From: Deltaproteobacteria bacterium
GTDB taxonomy: Bacteria; Myxococcota_A; Polyangia; Haliangiales; Haliangiaceae
Direction of reading: 5' to 3'
NCBI GenBank assembly: GCA_029565465.1
Contig: JAKQOD010000081.1
Location: 1 to 45,654, forward strand
DNA: 45,654 bases
This document shows positions 38,141 through 45,654 of this stretch, in pieces. How positions within the stretch are numbered: the stretch's first letter is position 1; the number at the start of each line of letters is the position of its first letter. The notes below the pieces were generated by a model. It made no database searches. It was not told the DNA's origin and saw only the letters and a list, made by a program, of their open reading frames with translations. The position numbers and the translations under genes are program-made.

Positions 38141-38414
38141 ACGCGCGGCGAAAGGGAGGCTCGTTGGGCGCGGCCCAACGAGGGAAAACGGGAAAGTTTT
38201 CCCCTTAATGATCCGACGCGACGCGCGGCGAAAGGGAGGCTCGTTGGGCGCGGCCCAACGAGGGAAAACGGGAAAGTTTTCCCCTTAATGATCCGACGCG
38301 ACGCGCGGCGAAAGGGAGGCTCGTTGGGCTCGGCCCAACGAGGGAAAACGGGAAAGTTTTCCCCTTAATAGTCCTCGGCCCAACGAGGGAAAACGGGAAA
38401 GTTTTCCCCTTAAT
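37983..38414. repeat. 80-bp double-hairpin repeat array
   Basis: Copies are at 37983-38062, 38141-38220, 38221-38300, 38301-38370 (shortened at its end) and 38374-38414 (right half only). The first three are nearly identical over 80 bp. Each unit holds two inverted repeats. In the first, arms CTCGTTGGGC and GCCCAACGAG enclose three bases. In the second, arms GGGAAAAC and GTTTTCCC enclose GGGAAA. The array begins 10 bp after the pntB stop and fills the gap toward the flavin oxidoreductase gene. With a period of 80, not divisible by three, each copy changes reading frame, so it is not coding. Confidence 0.9.
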
Positions 38415-38423
38415 AACCAACCC

Positions 38424-39824
38424 CTACCCGCGCGACTTAACTTCAGTAACCAGCTTCTCGATCGCGCCTTTGGCGTCGCCAAAATACATCTTGGTATTTG
38501 GCTTGTAGAACAACGGATTGTCGATGCCAGCGTAGCCTGCGCCTTTGCTGCGCTTGTTAACCACGACCAGCTTCGATTTCCATACTTGCAACACTGGCAT
38601 GCCAGCGATTGGGCTAGTTGGATCGTCTTCAGCGGCCGGGTTCACAATGTCGTTGGCACCGATCACAATCGAAACATCGGTTGCAGGGAAATCACTGTTG
38701 ATCTCGTCCATTTCCAACACGATGTCGTACGGCACGTTGGCTTCAGCCAGCAGCACGTTCATGTGGCCAGGCAAACGGCCAGCCACTGGGTGAATTGCAA
38801 AGCGCACGGTGACACCTTTGCCACGCAAAAAGTCGGTGAGTTCGCGCACCGCGTGCTGCGCGCGGGCCACAGCCATGCCGTAGCCTGGAATGATCACCAC
38901 TTCTTTGGCTTCGAGCAACGCCGACGCCAACGCTTTGTCGTCGAGGTCAGTCATATCGCCAGCTGGTGCCGCAGGTGCTGCGCCAGCCGCCGGCTTCGGC
39001 GCATCACCACCAAAGCCACCGAAGATCACCGAGATGATCGAGCGATTCATCGCTTTGCACATGATCACCGACAAGATGGCACCCGACGAGCCAACCAGCG
39101 CACCAGTGATGATCAACAAGTCGTTGCGCAGCATGAAACCAGCAGCCGCTGCCGTCCAGCCCGAATAGCTGTTGAGCATCGACACCACGACGGGCATATC
39201 AGCGCCACCGATGGCAGCCACCAAGTGCACGCCAAGCACACACGCGATGGCCGTGCCTGCGCCCAACGCCCACAACTGGCCTTTGCTTGCGTACACACCG
39301 GCGAGCACCAGCGATGCAATCGCCATCAGCAAGTTCGCCATGTGGCGGCCTGGCAACAACATTGGCTTGCCGCTGACGCTGCCACGCAGCTTCAAGAACG
39401 CCAAAATCGACCCAGTGAAGGTCAACGCGCCGATGAAAACGTCGAGGAAGATTTCGACGGCTTCGGTGGTTGGCATGTGCTTGGAGCCAAGTTGCAACGA
39501 GTAGCCGACCAACACAGCAGCGAGGCCGACGAAGCTATGCAGCAACGCGACCAGCTCGGGCATCTGGGTCATGCCAACGCGTGCAGCCATCAAGCCGCCA
39601 ATCACGCCGCCGCCAGCAATGGCTGCCAACAACTCAGGCCGCGGAGTGTGCTCGGCAACCGCCAACGTGGCGGCAATTGCCACAACCATGCCGATGATGC
39701 CGTACCAGTTGCCACGCCGCGCGGTTACTTGGCTGCCGAGACCTTTGAGCGAAAGAATGAACAAGACGGCTGCGACCAAGTAGGCCGCACCAGCTAAGAC
39801 AATGTTCTGAATTTCCGTACTCAT
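38424..39824 (-). CDS. pntB: NAD(P) transhydrogenase subunit beta
   Basis: The 466-residue subunit has about eight or nine membrane helices (residues 5-265), a Pro/Ala linker, and the NADP(H)-binding domain III (about 290-466). Family marks include [62 protein letters not shown] and [20 protein letters not shown]. The length is close to the Escherichia coli protein (462). With PntA it forms the proton-translocating transhydrogenase of the inner membrane, which makes NADPH from NADH at the expense of proton motive force. It starts five bases after pntA. The last codons of pntA (AGGAAG) act as its ribosome binding site. Confidence 0.96.
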   Translation of the reverse strand: MSTEIQNIVLAGAAYLVAAVLFILSLKGLGSQVTARRGNWYGIIGMVVAIAATLAVAEHTPRPELLAAIAGGGVIGGLMAARVGMTQMPELVALLHSFVGLAAVLVGYSLQLGSKHMPTTEAVEIFLDVFIGALTFTGSILAFLKLRGSVSGKPMLLPGRHMANLLMAIASLVLAGVYASKGQLWALGAGTAIACVLGVHLVAAIGGADMPVVVSMLNSYSGWTAAAAGFMLRNDLLIITGALVGSSGAILSVIMCKAMNRSIISVIFGGFGGDAPKPAAGAAPAAPAGDMTDLDDKALASALLEAKEVVIIPGYGMAVARAQHAVRELTDFLRGKGVTVRFAIHPVAGRLPGHMNVLLAEANVPYDIVLEMDEINSDFPATDVSIVIGANDIVNPAAEDDPTSPIAGMPVLQVWKSKLVVVNKRSKGAGYAGIDNPLFYKPNTKMYFGDAKGAIEKLVTEVKSRG

Positions 39825-39829
39825 GGTGG

Positions 39830-41467
39830 TTACTTCCTAAACATCGCAAGCATGCGCCGTGTGACTAAGAAGCCACCAGCGATGTTGATGGTTGCAAACA
39901 ACGCCGCCGCCACTGCGACCCAACGCGCATTGCCGTCGAAGTTGCTAGCGCTAACAATGCCACCGACGACGATGATGCCGGAAATCGCGTTGGTAACGCT
40001 CATCAGCGGCGTATGCAGCGCTGGCGCAACGTTCCAAATCAACTGCCAGCCTACAAATACTGCGAGTATGAACGTGCTCAACTGCTGAAGCAGCAATCCA
40101 GAACTACGGTCGAGCGAATCTGCGCCTGCGCCCCAGCGTAAATACGCCCAGCCACCGGCGGCGATCAAGCCCACAATGGCCATCACCATGCCAGCCGTTT
40201 TCGATGGCTCCGACGGAGCAGCGCCATGACCGTGGCCGCCTGATTTGCCTGCAGGCTTAGCGGCAGGTTTCACTGCCACCGGCGCTGCCACCGCTGGCTT
40301 CGGCGCTGCTGCTGCTGGTGCACCGCTTGGCGCTTGCACCTTCATCGGTGGCGCCGGCCACTTCTTTTCACCAGCTTCGAGCACGAGCGCTGGGCGCACC
40401 GCGTCGTTTTCGTGGTCGATCTTCCAGCCTTTGGCGCCACCCATCTCGTCGAGGAAATGCGCCAAGTTGTTGCCGTACAGGTCCGACGCCACGTTAGCCA
40501 TGCGCGATGGCATGTCGGTGTAGCCGATGATCGTCACGCCTTTTTCGACGACGACTTGGCCAGGCACCGTGTATTCGCAGTTGCCACCTTGTTCCGCTGC
40601 CAAGTCGACAACCACCGAGCCCGGCTTCATCAACTCGACCATGTCTTTGAACCACAGCTTCGGTGCTGGCTTGCCAGGAATCAGCGCCGTGGTGATCACG
40701 ATGTTGACGTCTTTGGCTTGTTCGCGGAACAGCGCGTATTCGGCTTCCAGAAACTCTTTCGACATCTCTTTGGCATAGCCGCCAGCGCCATCGCCGGATT
40801 CTTTGATCGTTACGGTGAGGAACTCGCCGCCCAGCGATTTGATTTGATCTTCGACGGCGGCGCGCACATCGAAGGCGCGCACGATGGCACCGAGGCCCTT
40901 GGCTGCGCCCAACGCCGCTAGACCAGCAACGCCAGCGCCGATGATCAGCACTTTGGCTGGTGGCACTTTGCCTGCAGCCGTGAATTGGCCAGTGAAAAAG
41001 CTGCCAAAGTGGTTCGCTGCTTCGGTTACCGCGCGATAGCCGGAGATGTTGGCCATCGACGACAACGCGTCCATCTTTTGCGCGCGCGAGATGCGTGGCA
41101 CGCAGTCCATCGCAAGCGCATTGATCTTGCGGGCTGCAAGTTTGCCTATCAGTGCTTCATTTTGCGCTGGATACAAAAATGAAATCAGCGTTGCGCCTTC
41201 GCGCATGGCATCAGCTTCACAGCTGCCGTCGGCCGCGACTTCAGGTGCGCGCACTTTGAGCACGATATCAGCTGCCCACACATCGGCGTGGTCGGCGATC
41301 GTTGCGCCGGCTTTGGAAAAGTCGTCGTCGCGAAAGTTTGCAGCCAAGCCAGCGTCGCGTTCAACCACGACGTCCCAGCCAGCTTTCACCCATTTGCTTA
41401 CGACGTTCGGGGACGCCGCAACGCGCTTTTCACCAGCGCGTGTCTCTTTAACGATGCCAAGCTTCAC
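39830..41467 (-). CDS. pntA: NAD(P) transhydrogenase subunit alpha
   Basis: The start is the GTG at 41467 (545 residues), marked by GAGGAG five bases upstream; the longer frame to 41485 is not needed. Residues 1-370 are the NAD(H)-binding domain [59 protein letters not shown] and YTDMPSRMA. An Ala/Pro/Lys-rich linker with HGHG (about 371-421) leads to three or four membrane helices (about 425-545). This is the fused form of the alpha subunit, as in E. coli, but the linker is long. Domain I exchanges hydride with domain III of PntB. A 283-bp gap upstream should contain the operon promoter. Confidence 0.96.
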   Translation of the reverse strand: MKLGIVKETRAGEKRVAASPNVVSKWVKAGWDVVVERDAGLAANFRDDDFSKAGATIADHADVWAADIVLKVRAPEVAADGSCEADAMREGATLISFLYPAQNEALIGKLAARKINALAMDCVPRISRAQKMDALSSMANISGYRAVTEAANHFGSFFTGQFTAAGKVPPAKVLIIGAGVAGLAALGAAKGLGAIVRAFDVRAAVEDQIKSLGGEFLTVTIKESGDGAGGYAKEMSKEFLEAEYALFREQAKDVNIVITTALIPGKPAPKLWFKDMVELMKPGSVVVDLAAEQGGNCEYTVPGQVVVEKGVTIIGYTDMPSRMANVASDLYGNNLAHFLDEMGGAKGWKIDHENDAVRPALVLEAGEKKWPAPPMKVQAPSGAPAAAAPKPAVAAPVAVKPAAKPAGKSGGHGHGAAPSEPSKTAGMVMAIVGLIAAGGWAYLRWGAGADSLDRSSGLLLQQLSTFILAVFVGWQLIWNVAPALHTPLMSVTNAISGIIVVGGIVSASNFDGNARWVAVAAALFATINIAGGFLVTRRMLAMFRK

Positions 41468-41750
41468 AAATTCTCCTCGGCACAAGCCTAAGCGCAGCGA
41501 CTGTCGTTGCGCGGGGCGACGATGCCAACCAAACCGTCAACCAGCAAGTGGTATGCCTACGATTTCGCTATGTTTTTGCGTCGCAGATGAGCAAAACCTG
41601 CACAAAGCCGCAGCAATCGCGCAAGGCCCGTACAGTTGTGCCCAGTTGTGCCGCGCGCCAGGCCGCGGGGGCGCAGCCAGTGAACATCAATGAAGCACTT
41701 TTCTTCAAGCCCTAGCCCGTTTGCAGCAAGATTCATGGCAAGTTAAATGA
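41468..41750. promoter_or_regulatory. Divergent intergenic region with a tandem 10-bp repeat
   Basis: No gene is seen in these 283 bases between pntA (-) and the ATPase gene (+). CAGTTGTGCC occurs twice head to tail at 41633-41642 and 41643-41652, a spacing of one helical turn, which suits a regulator binding site. Composition shifts to AT-rich from about 41680 toward the ATPase gene. Promoters for both directions must lie here, but their boxes could not be placed with confidence. Confidence 0.4.
41473..41478 (-). promoter_or_regulatory. Ribosome binding site of pntA
   Basis: On the minus strand GAGGAG stands five bases before the GTG at 41467. It is the strongest such site seen in the window and decides the pntA start. 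Confidence 0.8.
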
Positions 41751-42980
41751 ATGTTGCGACTCACCTCGCTGACAATTCACAAGTTTCGGAATGTCTGGCC
41801 AAACACAACCCTGCGGTTTGCCGGTGGCATGAATTTGGTGCTTGGGCAAAACGGAACCGGCAAAACCACACTGCTGGAGCTGATTGTCTGTGCTGTCAAT
41901 TTGAACTTTGATCGCTATGAAACCGAAGAATTGGATATTGCGTTTGAGTTTGAAGACCCCAACCTGGGGGCCTCTGCGAAGTTCCGCTTCTCTCATACTT
42001 TAGCCAAACCGCAGTATGCAGAACTGGCTCCGGAACGAGAAACGTTTGCGCGAACAATTGAGTCAATTTGGAATTTGCAAGGTGCCGAGTTCACGCTGGA
42101 TCATCGCAATAATAGACTAGCAGTCGCAGGCCAGGATCTCTCGCCTCTGCCAAATACACTCGAACTATTGCGCACCTTCCATGAAGGATTAGGGTACCTC
42201 GCGACTGCCCTAAGAAACCGAAGCAACGTCTATCCTTTTGTTGCGATGTTTGCGATTCGCGGGCTCTTGCTGGCTCGCAAAGCGAGGTTGGACGAGTCGC
42301 TAAATTACATCGCCAATTTGATTTCTACTGAATCGCTTGTGCTAACAAACGATACTAAACGGAACGATGTTCAAATGAATTTTGACACGTCGGTCCTTCG
42401 AAGAGCTCTGCAAAAGTCTTTCACAGGCGAGCAGCGTGCGTTATCAACTAGTTCCGACGTACCATTTTTGGCTGATGCAACCAGGCTGTTTCGCGCTACA
42501 GACATCACAGCTGAACTAAGCTTCAATCAAGCACAACCCTCAGCGCACAGCGGCACAACATACTCCTACAAAGGCCTCAACTTCATTCTCACCCGTGGCC
42601 GCAGCACCATCACGTTCGAAAACTTCAGCTACGGCCAAAAACGACTTCTCGGTGCACTTCACTATTTTTCGGTAAACACCGACATCCTCGTTGCAGACGA
42701 ACTCACCAACGGCCTGCATCACGAATGGATTGACTTTCTAATCAAAGAACTCGGTGAGCGGCAGTCTTTTTTGACCAGTCAAAATCCGGTGCTGCTCGAT
42801 TTCCTGACGTTCGACTCAGCCGCCGATGTGTCGCAGCGCCTCATACGATGCACGATGAATGACGACGGCGAACTGCACTGGTGCAATATTCCCAGCGTCG
42901 AAGCCGAAGACTTTTTCATAACGTACTCAGCCAACATGCAACAGGTTGGCGAGATCATGCGCATTCAAGGGCTTTGGTGA
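41751..42980 (+). CDS. Compact ABC/SMC-like ATPase of a two-gene module (candidate defence protein)
   Basis: The 409-residue protein begins LRLTSLTIHKFRNV, the usual N-terminus of RecF/SMC/OLD-type ATPases. Walker A is GQNGTGKTT at residues 32-40. An ABC signature-like FENFSYGQKR lies at about 289-298, and Walker B with the catalytic Glu is DILVADE at 311-317. These are followed by NGLHHEW, and SQNPVLLDF at about 343-351 takes the place of the H-loop. No long coiled coil separates the two halves and no Toprim domain is fused. ATPases of this type partner with nucleases or Toprim proteins in antiphage and repair systems. The next gene, 3 bp away, is Toprim-like. The first two thirds of the gene are AT-richer than the surroundings. 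The exact family is not recognised. Confidence 0.82.
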   Translation: MLRLTSLTIHKFRNVWPNTTLRFAGGMNLVLGQNGTGKTTLLELIVCAVNLNFDRYETEELDIAFEFEDPNLGASAKFRFSHTLAKPQYAELAPERETFARTIESIWNLQGAEFTLDHRNNRLAVAGQDLSPLPNTLELLRTFHEGLGYLATALRNRSNVYPFVAMFAIRGLLLARKARLDESLNYIANLISTESLVLTNDTKRNDVQMNFDTSVLRRALQKSFTGEQRALSTSSDVPFLADATRLFRATDITAELSFNQAQPSAHSGTTYSYKGLNFILTRGRSTITFENFSYGQKRLLGALHYFSVNTDILVADELTNGLHHEWIDFLIKELGERQSFLTSQNPVLLDFLTFDSAADVSQRLIRCTMNDDGELHWCNIPSVEAEDFFITYSANMQQVGEIMRIQGLW

Positions 42981-42983
42981 AGT

Positions 42984-43703
42984 GTGCGGCTGTTGGTTCT
43001 CACGGAAGACAGCGCCAAATCAGCTAGCCGAGTGGTTGAACTCTTGTTCAAACGCCTGGTAACCGCGACTATTCCTGGCGCCAACATTAGCCAACTCGAT
43101 CCACGGCCAATATCGCCAGAACTCACGCGTATCATGCGTGCCAATAACTGGCGCTCGGCTCAAAAAGAACATCGCCAAGATATTGTCCGACTGTGCAATG
43201 CCATCAAGGTTTTCATCGCCGATCCAAGTTCATTTGTTGTCTTTCACCACGATGCAGACCTGCCATGGCGCAACCGTCACAATCGCGGCCTACGCGAACA
43301 GTTTCAAAAGTGCGTATTCAACACTGTAAAGATGATGATGGAGCAAGACCGGCGCACGCCAGCCTTTGTTCAAGAGGCGCTATCGCGCGTCATTCATTTG
43401 GTACCGCACTACAGCATCGAAGCATGGCTGTACCAGAATATTGACGAAGCACGCAAACTTGGCGCAACGGAGCCACAGCTCAATGACTGGCAACAAGACC
43501 GCGGTCTTTTAGACGAACTTGAAAAGACGCCCGAACAACTGCCCTCGCTTAAACGCAGCGCAAACGAGCGCCTCGCCGAAACGTTTAACAATGCAACGAT
43601 GCGCGTAGCGATCCGCGCTGGCAAATCGCTATTTTATGAGGCGTGGAAGATTAGCAGCAACAGCCAGCTCAAAGCAGCGCTGGCGAAGACCGCGGCGCGC
43701 TAA
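42984..43703 (+). CDS. Toprim-like partner protein (candidate nuclease)
   Basis: The 239-residue product starts at a GTG three bases after the ATPase stop. It begins with a strand and acidic turn, RLLVLTEDSAKSA (Glu8), as in Toprim folds. A DxD motif follows another hydrophobic strand, FVVFHHDADLPW (Asp90 and Asp92). Further on, LVPHYSIEAWLYQN (Glu146) resembles the conserved EAWL element of DUF4276/RloB-like proteins. Together these suggest a metal-binding Toprim-type nuclease fold, possibly toxic when released by the ATPase. The C-terminal 80 residues are helical. The assignment rests on motif order only; the sequence may belong to a family not yet named. The gene converges on the patatin gene with 2 bp between stops. 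Confidence 0.65.
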   Translation: MRLLVLTEDSAKSASRVVELLFKRLVTATIPGANISQLDPRPISPELTRIMRANNWRSAQKEHRQDIVRLCNAIKVFIADPSSFVVFHHDADLPWRNRHNRGLREQFQKCVFNTVKMMMEQDRRTPAFVQEALSRVIHLVPHYSIEAWLYQNIDEARKLGATEPQLNDWQQDRGLLDELEKTPEQLPSLKRSANERLAETFNNATMRVAIRAGKSLFYEAWKISSNSQLKAALAKTAAR

Positions 43704-43705
43704 CG

Positions 43706-44947
43706 CTACTCCGAAAAGAATTTCACCAACGCTTCTTCCTGTTTCGCTGCATCACGGCGGCCAAGGTCGATCAAATCGGCAGCATAACCGCCATCGAACA
43801 ACAAATATGACAGCAAGTCGGTTTCATGCGCCGATTCACCGTCGGCAAGGCGCTGAATCAACTTGCGTGCAATGACGCCACTGACTTGCATGCGGCCTTT
43901 GGCAACGAACTGCGCCGCCAAGGCGCCAATGTCATCCGAAGGTCGGATGTGTACGGCATCAATGCGGCGCAGCGGTGCAGCGCGAATGCCTTCGAGCTCG
44001 CGATTGATCGTCGGCTCGAACGGCGCACCGAAAGCGCGATTGCCAGCGTCGAGCAACGCATTAATGCGCTCCATCCGCTGAATGTCGTAGTCGGTGTGAT
44101 CCAGCATCAAAGCATTAAGCGCTTTGCCGATCATGAACAGCGGCTTCGGCGCAGCTTCTTCCCGCTCGCGTTCGCGCTCACGATCTTGCACGGCGGAGGC
44201 TTCGCGCACATGGCGCAGCGAAATCACCAGCAGCTTGTCGGCGCCAAGCCGAATTGCTGGCGACATCGGCGTGTTTTGGCGCAAGCCACCGTCGGTGAAA
44301 TACTCTTCGCCGATCTTAACCGCCGGAAACAAGATCGGAATCGCAGCCGACGCCAGGACATGGCGAGGCCCAATCGAAGCAGCGCGATGACGCACAAACG
44401 GATCTCGGCTCCACGACACCGGCACGGGATCGCGGCTCGACAAAAACACCACCGTATGGCCAGTGCCAACATGCGTCGTCGATACCGACAAAGCATGTAG
44501 GGCGCCGGTGCGCAGCGATTTTTCGATGCCACGCCAGGGGATTGTGCGCACCACAAATCGTTCAAGCCCGGTGGTGTTCAACAAGCCACCATAGCGAAAA
44601 CTACCGGGTTGTGGCGGCTCAGGGTCGCCACCGAGCAGCAACCGACCACTGCGCAGCAAATCGCCGGGGCGCAAGCTGATCATTTGTTCGATTCGCAATT
44701 GCCGCCAGGCGTCCACGATGCGCAGTGCTTGCAATGTCGGGTCGTGCATAGTGGCGGCCAAAAACGCCGCATTAATGGCACCTACGCTGGTGCCCGTGAT
44801 GATATCGAGCGGCACGTGCCGGCCCAAACGCTTGGCCAGATCCACCCGCAAATACTGAATAATTCCAGCCTCATAAGCACCGCGCGATCCGCCACCCGAA
44901 AGCACGAAGCCGACTTTGCGCCGAGGTACTGCTTTGGAACTACGCAC
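43706..44947 (-). CDS. Patatin-like phospholipase
   Basis: The 413-residue protein has the three patatin marks in order. The oxyanion loop is GGGSRGAY (about 18-25), the nucleophile elbow GTSVG (Ser54), and the catalytic Asp lies in TDGG (Asp219). A short charged insert of alternating Arg-Glu lies near residue 255. There is no signal peptide and no strong membrane helix, so it is a soluble or peripheral lipid acyl hydrolase. The C-terminal 130 residues ([15 protein letters not shown]...) are like those of larger bacterial patatin family members. Patatins can serve as defence effectors, but this gene is on the opposite strand to the ATPase-Toprim pair and is probably an ordinary housekeeping lipase. 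Confidence 0.88.
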   Translation of the reverse strand: MRSSKAVPRRKVGFVLSGGGSRGAYEAGIIQYLRVDLAKRLGRHVPLDIITGTSVGAINAAFLAATMHDPTLQALRIVDAWRQLRIEQMISLRPGDLLRSGRLLLGGDPEPPQPGSFRYGGLLNTTGLERFVVRTIPWRGIEKSLRTGALHALSVSTTHVGTGHTVVFLSSRDPVPVSWSRDPFVRHRAASIGPRHVLASAAIPILFPAVKIGEEYFTDGGLRQNTPMSPAIRLGADKLLVISLRHVREASAVQDREREREREEAAPKPLFMIGKALNALMLDHTDYDIQRMERINALLDAGNRAFGAPFEPTINRELEGIRAAPLRRIDAVHIRPSDDIGALAAQFVAKGRMQVSGVIARKLIQRLADGESAHETDLLSYLLFDGGYAADLIDLGRRDAAKQEEALVKFFSE

Positions 44948-45050
44948 CTACTTAGTGTGGCTTTGGAGTAATGTGAAAGTCCAGCCCACCGGCCGCGGAT
45001 CGCAAACAACAACGCTTGCAACTAATTGCCCGGATCGGTGTCTGACCAAC

Positions 45051-45654
45051 ATGCCTACATTCGGTCGCCATTTCGCAGCAAAGCCCTCTGCCCGATCATG
45101 GCTACTCGCGGTTGTGGGCTGTATCAGCGCGACGGTCGTCGATGCTGGGCCGGCACCTGCGTTTGCGGCGCCGGCAACCGCGAACTGGGTCGACGTCTCA
45201 ATCCAAGGGTTGATTGCCACTGGGACGACCCACATCACGGTGCCGAACGATGCCAGCACCAGCAACGAAATGCGCTTATTTGATGTGCGGCTTCCACATG
45301 GCGCTGTGGTCACCGGTTTTAAAGCCGGCGTTGGCAATGCTTTGCAAGCCGCGCTCACGGTCACCGCTGATTGGAGCAGCCAAGAGGTCAGCAACAACAG
45401 CAATCTGCGTCCCGACCTTGCGGTGATCTACGCGACCTCCAGCGCCCGCACGCCCTTTGCGAACTACACCGTGCAGCTAGCGCCGGGTAAGCGGGGCCCA
45501 ACGACGTTTGAAATCACGTGGTCGGCGCCGGTGCCCATGCTCGACGAAACACTGCATCTTGAGCTGCCACTATTGACGGAACCTGCCGCTGCCGTACCTT
45601 TGCATATCCGCAGCAACGCCAGCGCACTTGCGGCCACCGTGACCACAACCCAGG
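45051..45654 (+). CDS. Secreted VIT-domain-like protein, 3' end missing
   Basis: From the ATG at 45051 the frame stays open for 201 codons to the window edge. The N-terminus is a Sec signal (RSWLLAVVGCISATVVDAGPA..AFA), and a lipidated Cys is less likely. The mature part reads NEMRLFDVRLPHGAVVTGFKAGVG, with the LP.GA.V.GF pattern of vault/inter-alpha-trypsin (VIT) domains. Later, YTVQLAPGKRGPTTFEITWSAP is also like the end of such a domain. In bacteria VIT domains usually precede a von Willebrand A domain, which would lie beyond the window. The call is tentative because only the first part is seen. The gene is divergent from the patatin gene, with about 100 bp between starts. Confidence 0.6.
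   Translation, partial: MPTFGRHFAAKPSARSWLLAVVGCISATVVDAGPAPAFAAPATANWVDVSIQGLIATGTTHITVPNDASTSNEMRLFDVRLPHGAVVTGFKAGVGNALQAALTVTADWSSQEVSNNSNLRPDLAVIYATSSARTPFANYTVQLAPGKRGPTTFEITWSAPVPMLDETLHLELPLLTEPAAAVPLHIRSNASALAATVTTTQ

Noticed and set aside
37611-38368. Plus- and minus-strand frames through the 80-bp repeats, giving repeated Arg/Lys/Gly-rich peptides
   Set aside because: The 80-bp period is not divisible by three, so successive copies are read in different frames; there is no ribosome binding site and no conserved product.
37983-38414. Possible CRISPR array
   Set aside because: Units abut directly with no unique spacers, are 80 bp long, and no cas genes are near.
38586-39797. 403-codon plus-strand frame opposite pntB
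   Set aside because: Antisense to a certain gene; composition dominated by His, Arg and Gln.
43706-44947. Patatin as the effector of the ATPase-Toprim module
   Set aside because: It lies on the opposite strand, convergent, with local composition and a full housekeeping-type architecture; nothing ties it to the pair beyond proximity.

Overview
The window looks like chromosomal DNA of a myxobacterium-type organism (phylum Myxococcota). The main reasons are: a MYXO-CTERM-like segment (Cys, short hydrophobic stretch, run of Arg) inside a 3,722-residue surface protein; long arrays of Asp-rich thrombospondin type 3 (TSP3) repeats; many small lipoproteins with Ala/Pro/Asp spacers; a membrane Ser/Thr kinase with a TPR-like tail; and a lone sigma factor close to that kinase. 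By eye the GC content is about 60 percent, with one AT-richer patch near 41.75-42.5 kb. No rRNA, tRNA, CRISPR array or intact insertion sequence was seen.

Layout. 0-6 kb (+): a SAM methyltransferase, a ChrA-type chromate transporter, a metal-dependent amidohydrolase, a DJ-1/PfpI lipoprotein with a C-terminal YHS domain, and a propeller-like lipoprotein. 6-11 kb (-): a RegB/RegA-like redox two-component system followed by two cytochrome bd-like membrane proteins, each ending in a c-type haem domain; this looks like a redox-controlled respiratory module. 10.8-13.6 kb (-): a heparinase II/III-like lipoprotein and a DUF4239 membrane protein. 13.8-25 kb (-): the giant gene, made of DUF11-like repeats, seven ~410-bp TSP3 super-repeats, the MYXO-CTERM-like segment, then an apparent second signal peptide, a beta-barrel, more TSP3 and an OmpA domain. 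It looks like two genes run together, and it ends at a good intrinsic terminator. 25-31 kb: an organophosphate-antiporter-like MFS protein (-), then (+) a lipoprotein, a flippase-like integral membrane protein, an OmpA-like lipoprotein and a further lipoprotein.

31-36 kb: a tail-anchored protein and a sigma factor (-), a Cys-rich lipoprotein (+), three hairpins, and a Ser/Thr kinase with a degenerate zinc-finger head (+). 36-41.5 kb (-): an Old Yellow Enzyme-type flavin oxidoreductase and the proton-translocating transhydrogenase genes pntA-pntB. The 800 bases between them hold an array of 80-bp repeats, each able to form two hairpins, mixed with a second repeat family. 41.7-43.7 kb (+): a compact ABC/SMC-like ATPase followed at 3 bp by a Toprim-like protein. 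This pair resembles known ATPase-Toprim antiphage modules without matching a named one that I recognise, and it is the best candidate here for an undescribed system. 43.7-45 kb (-): a patatin-like phospholipase. At the right edge a secreted VIT-domain-like protein starts at 45051 and runs off the window.

All function calls come from reading motifs and general fold patterns; no database search was possible.
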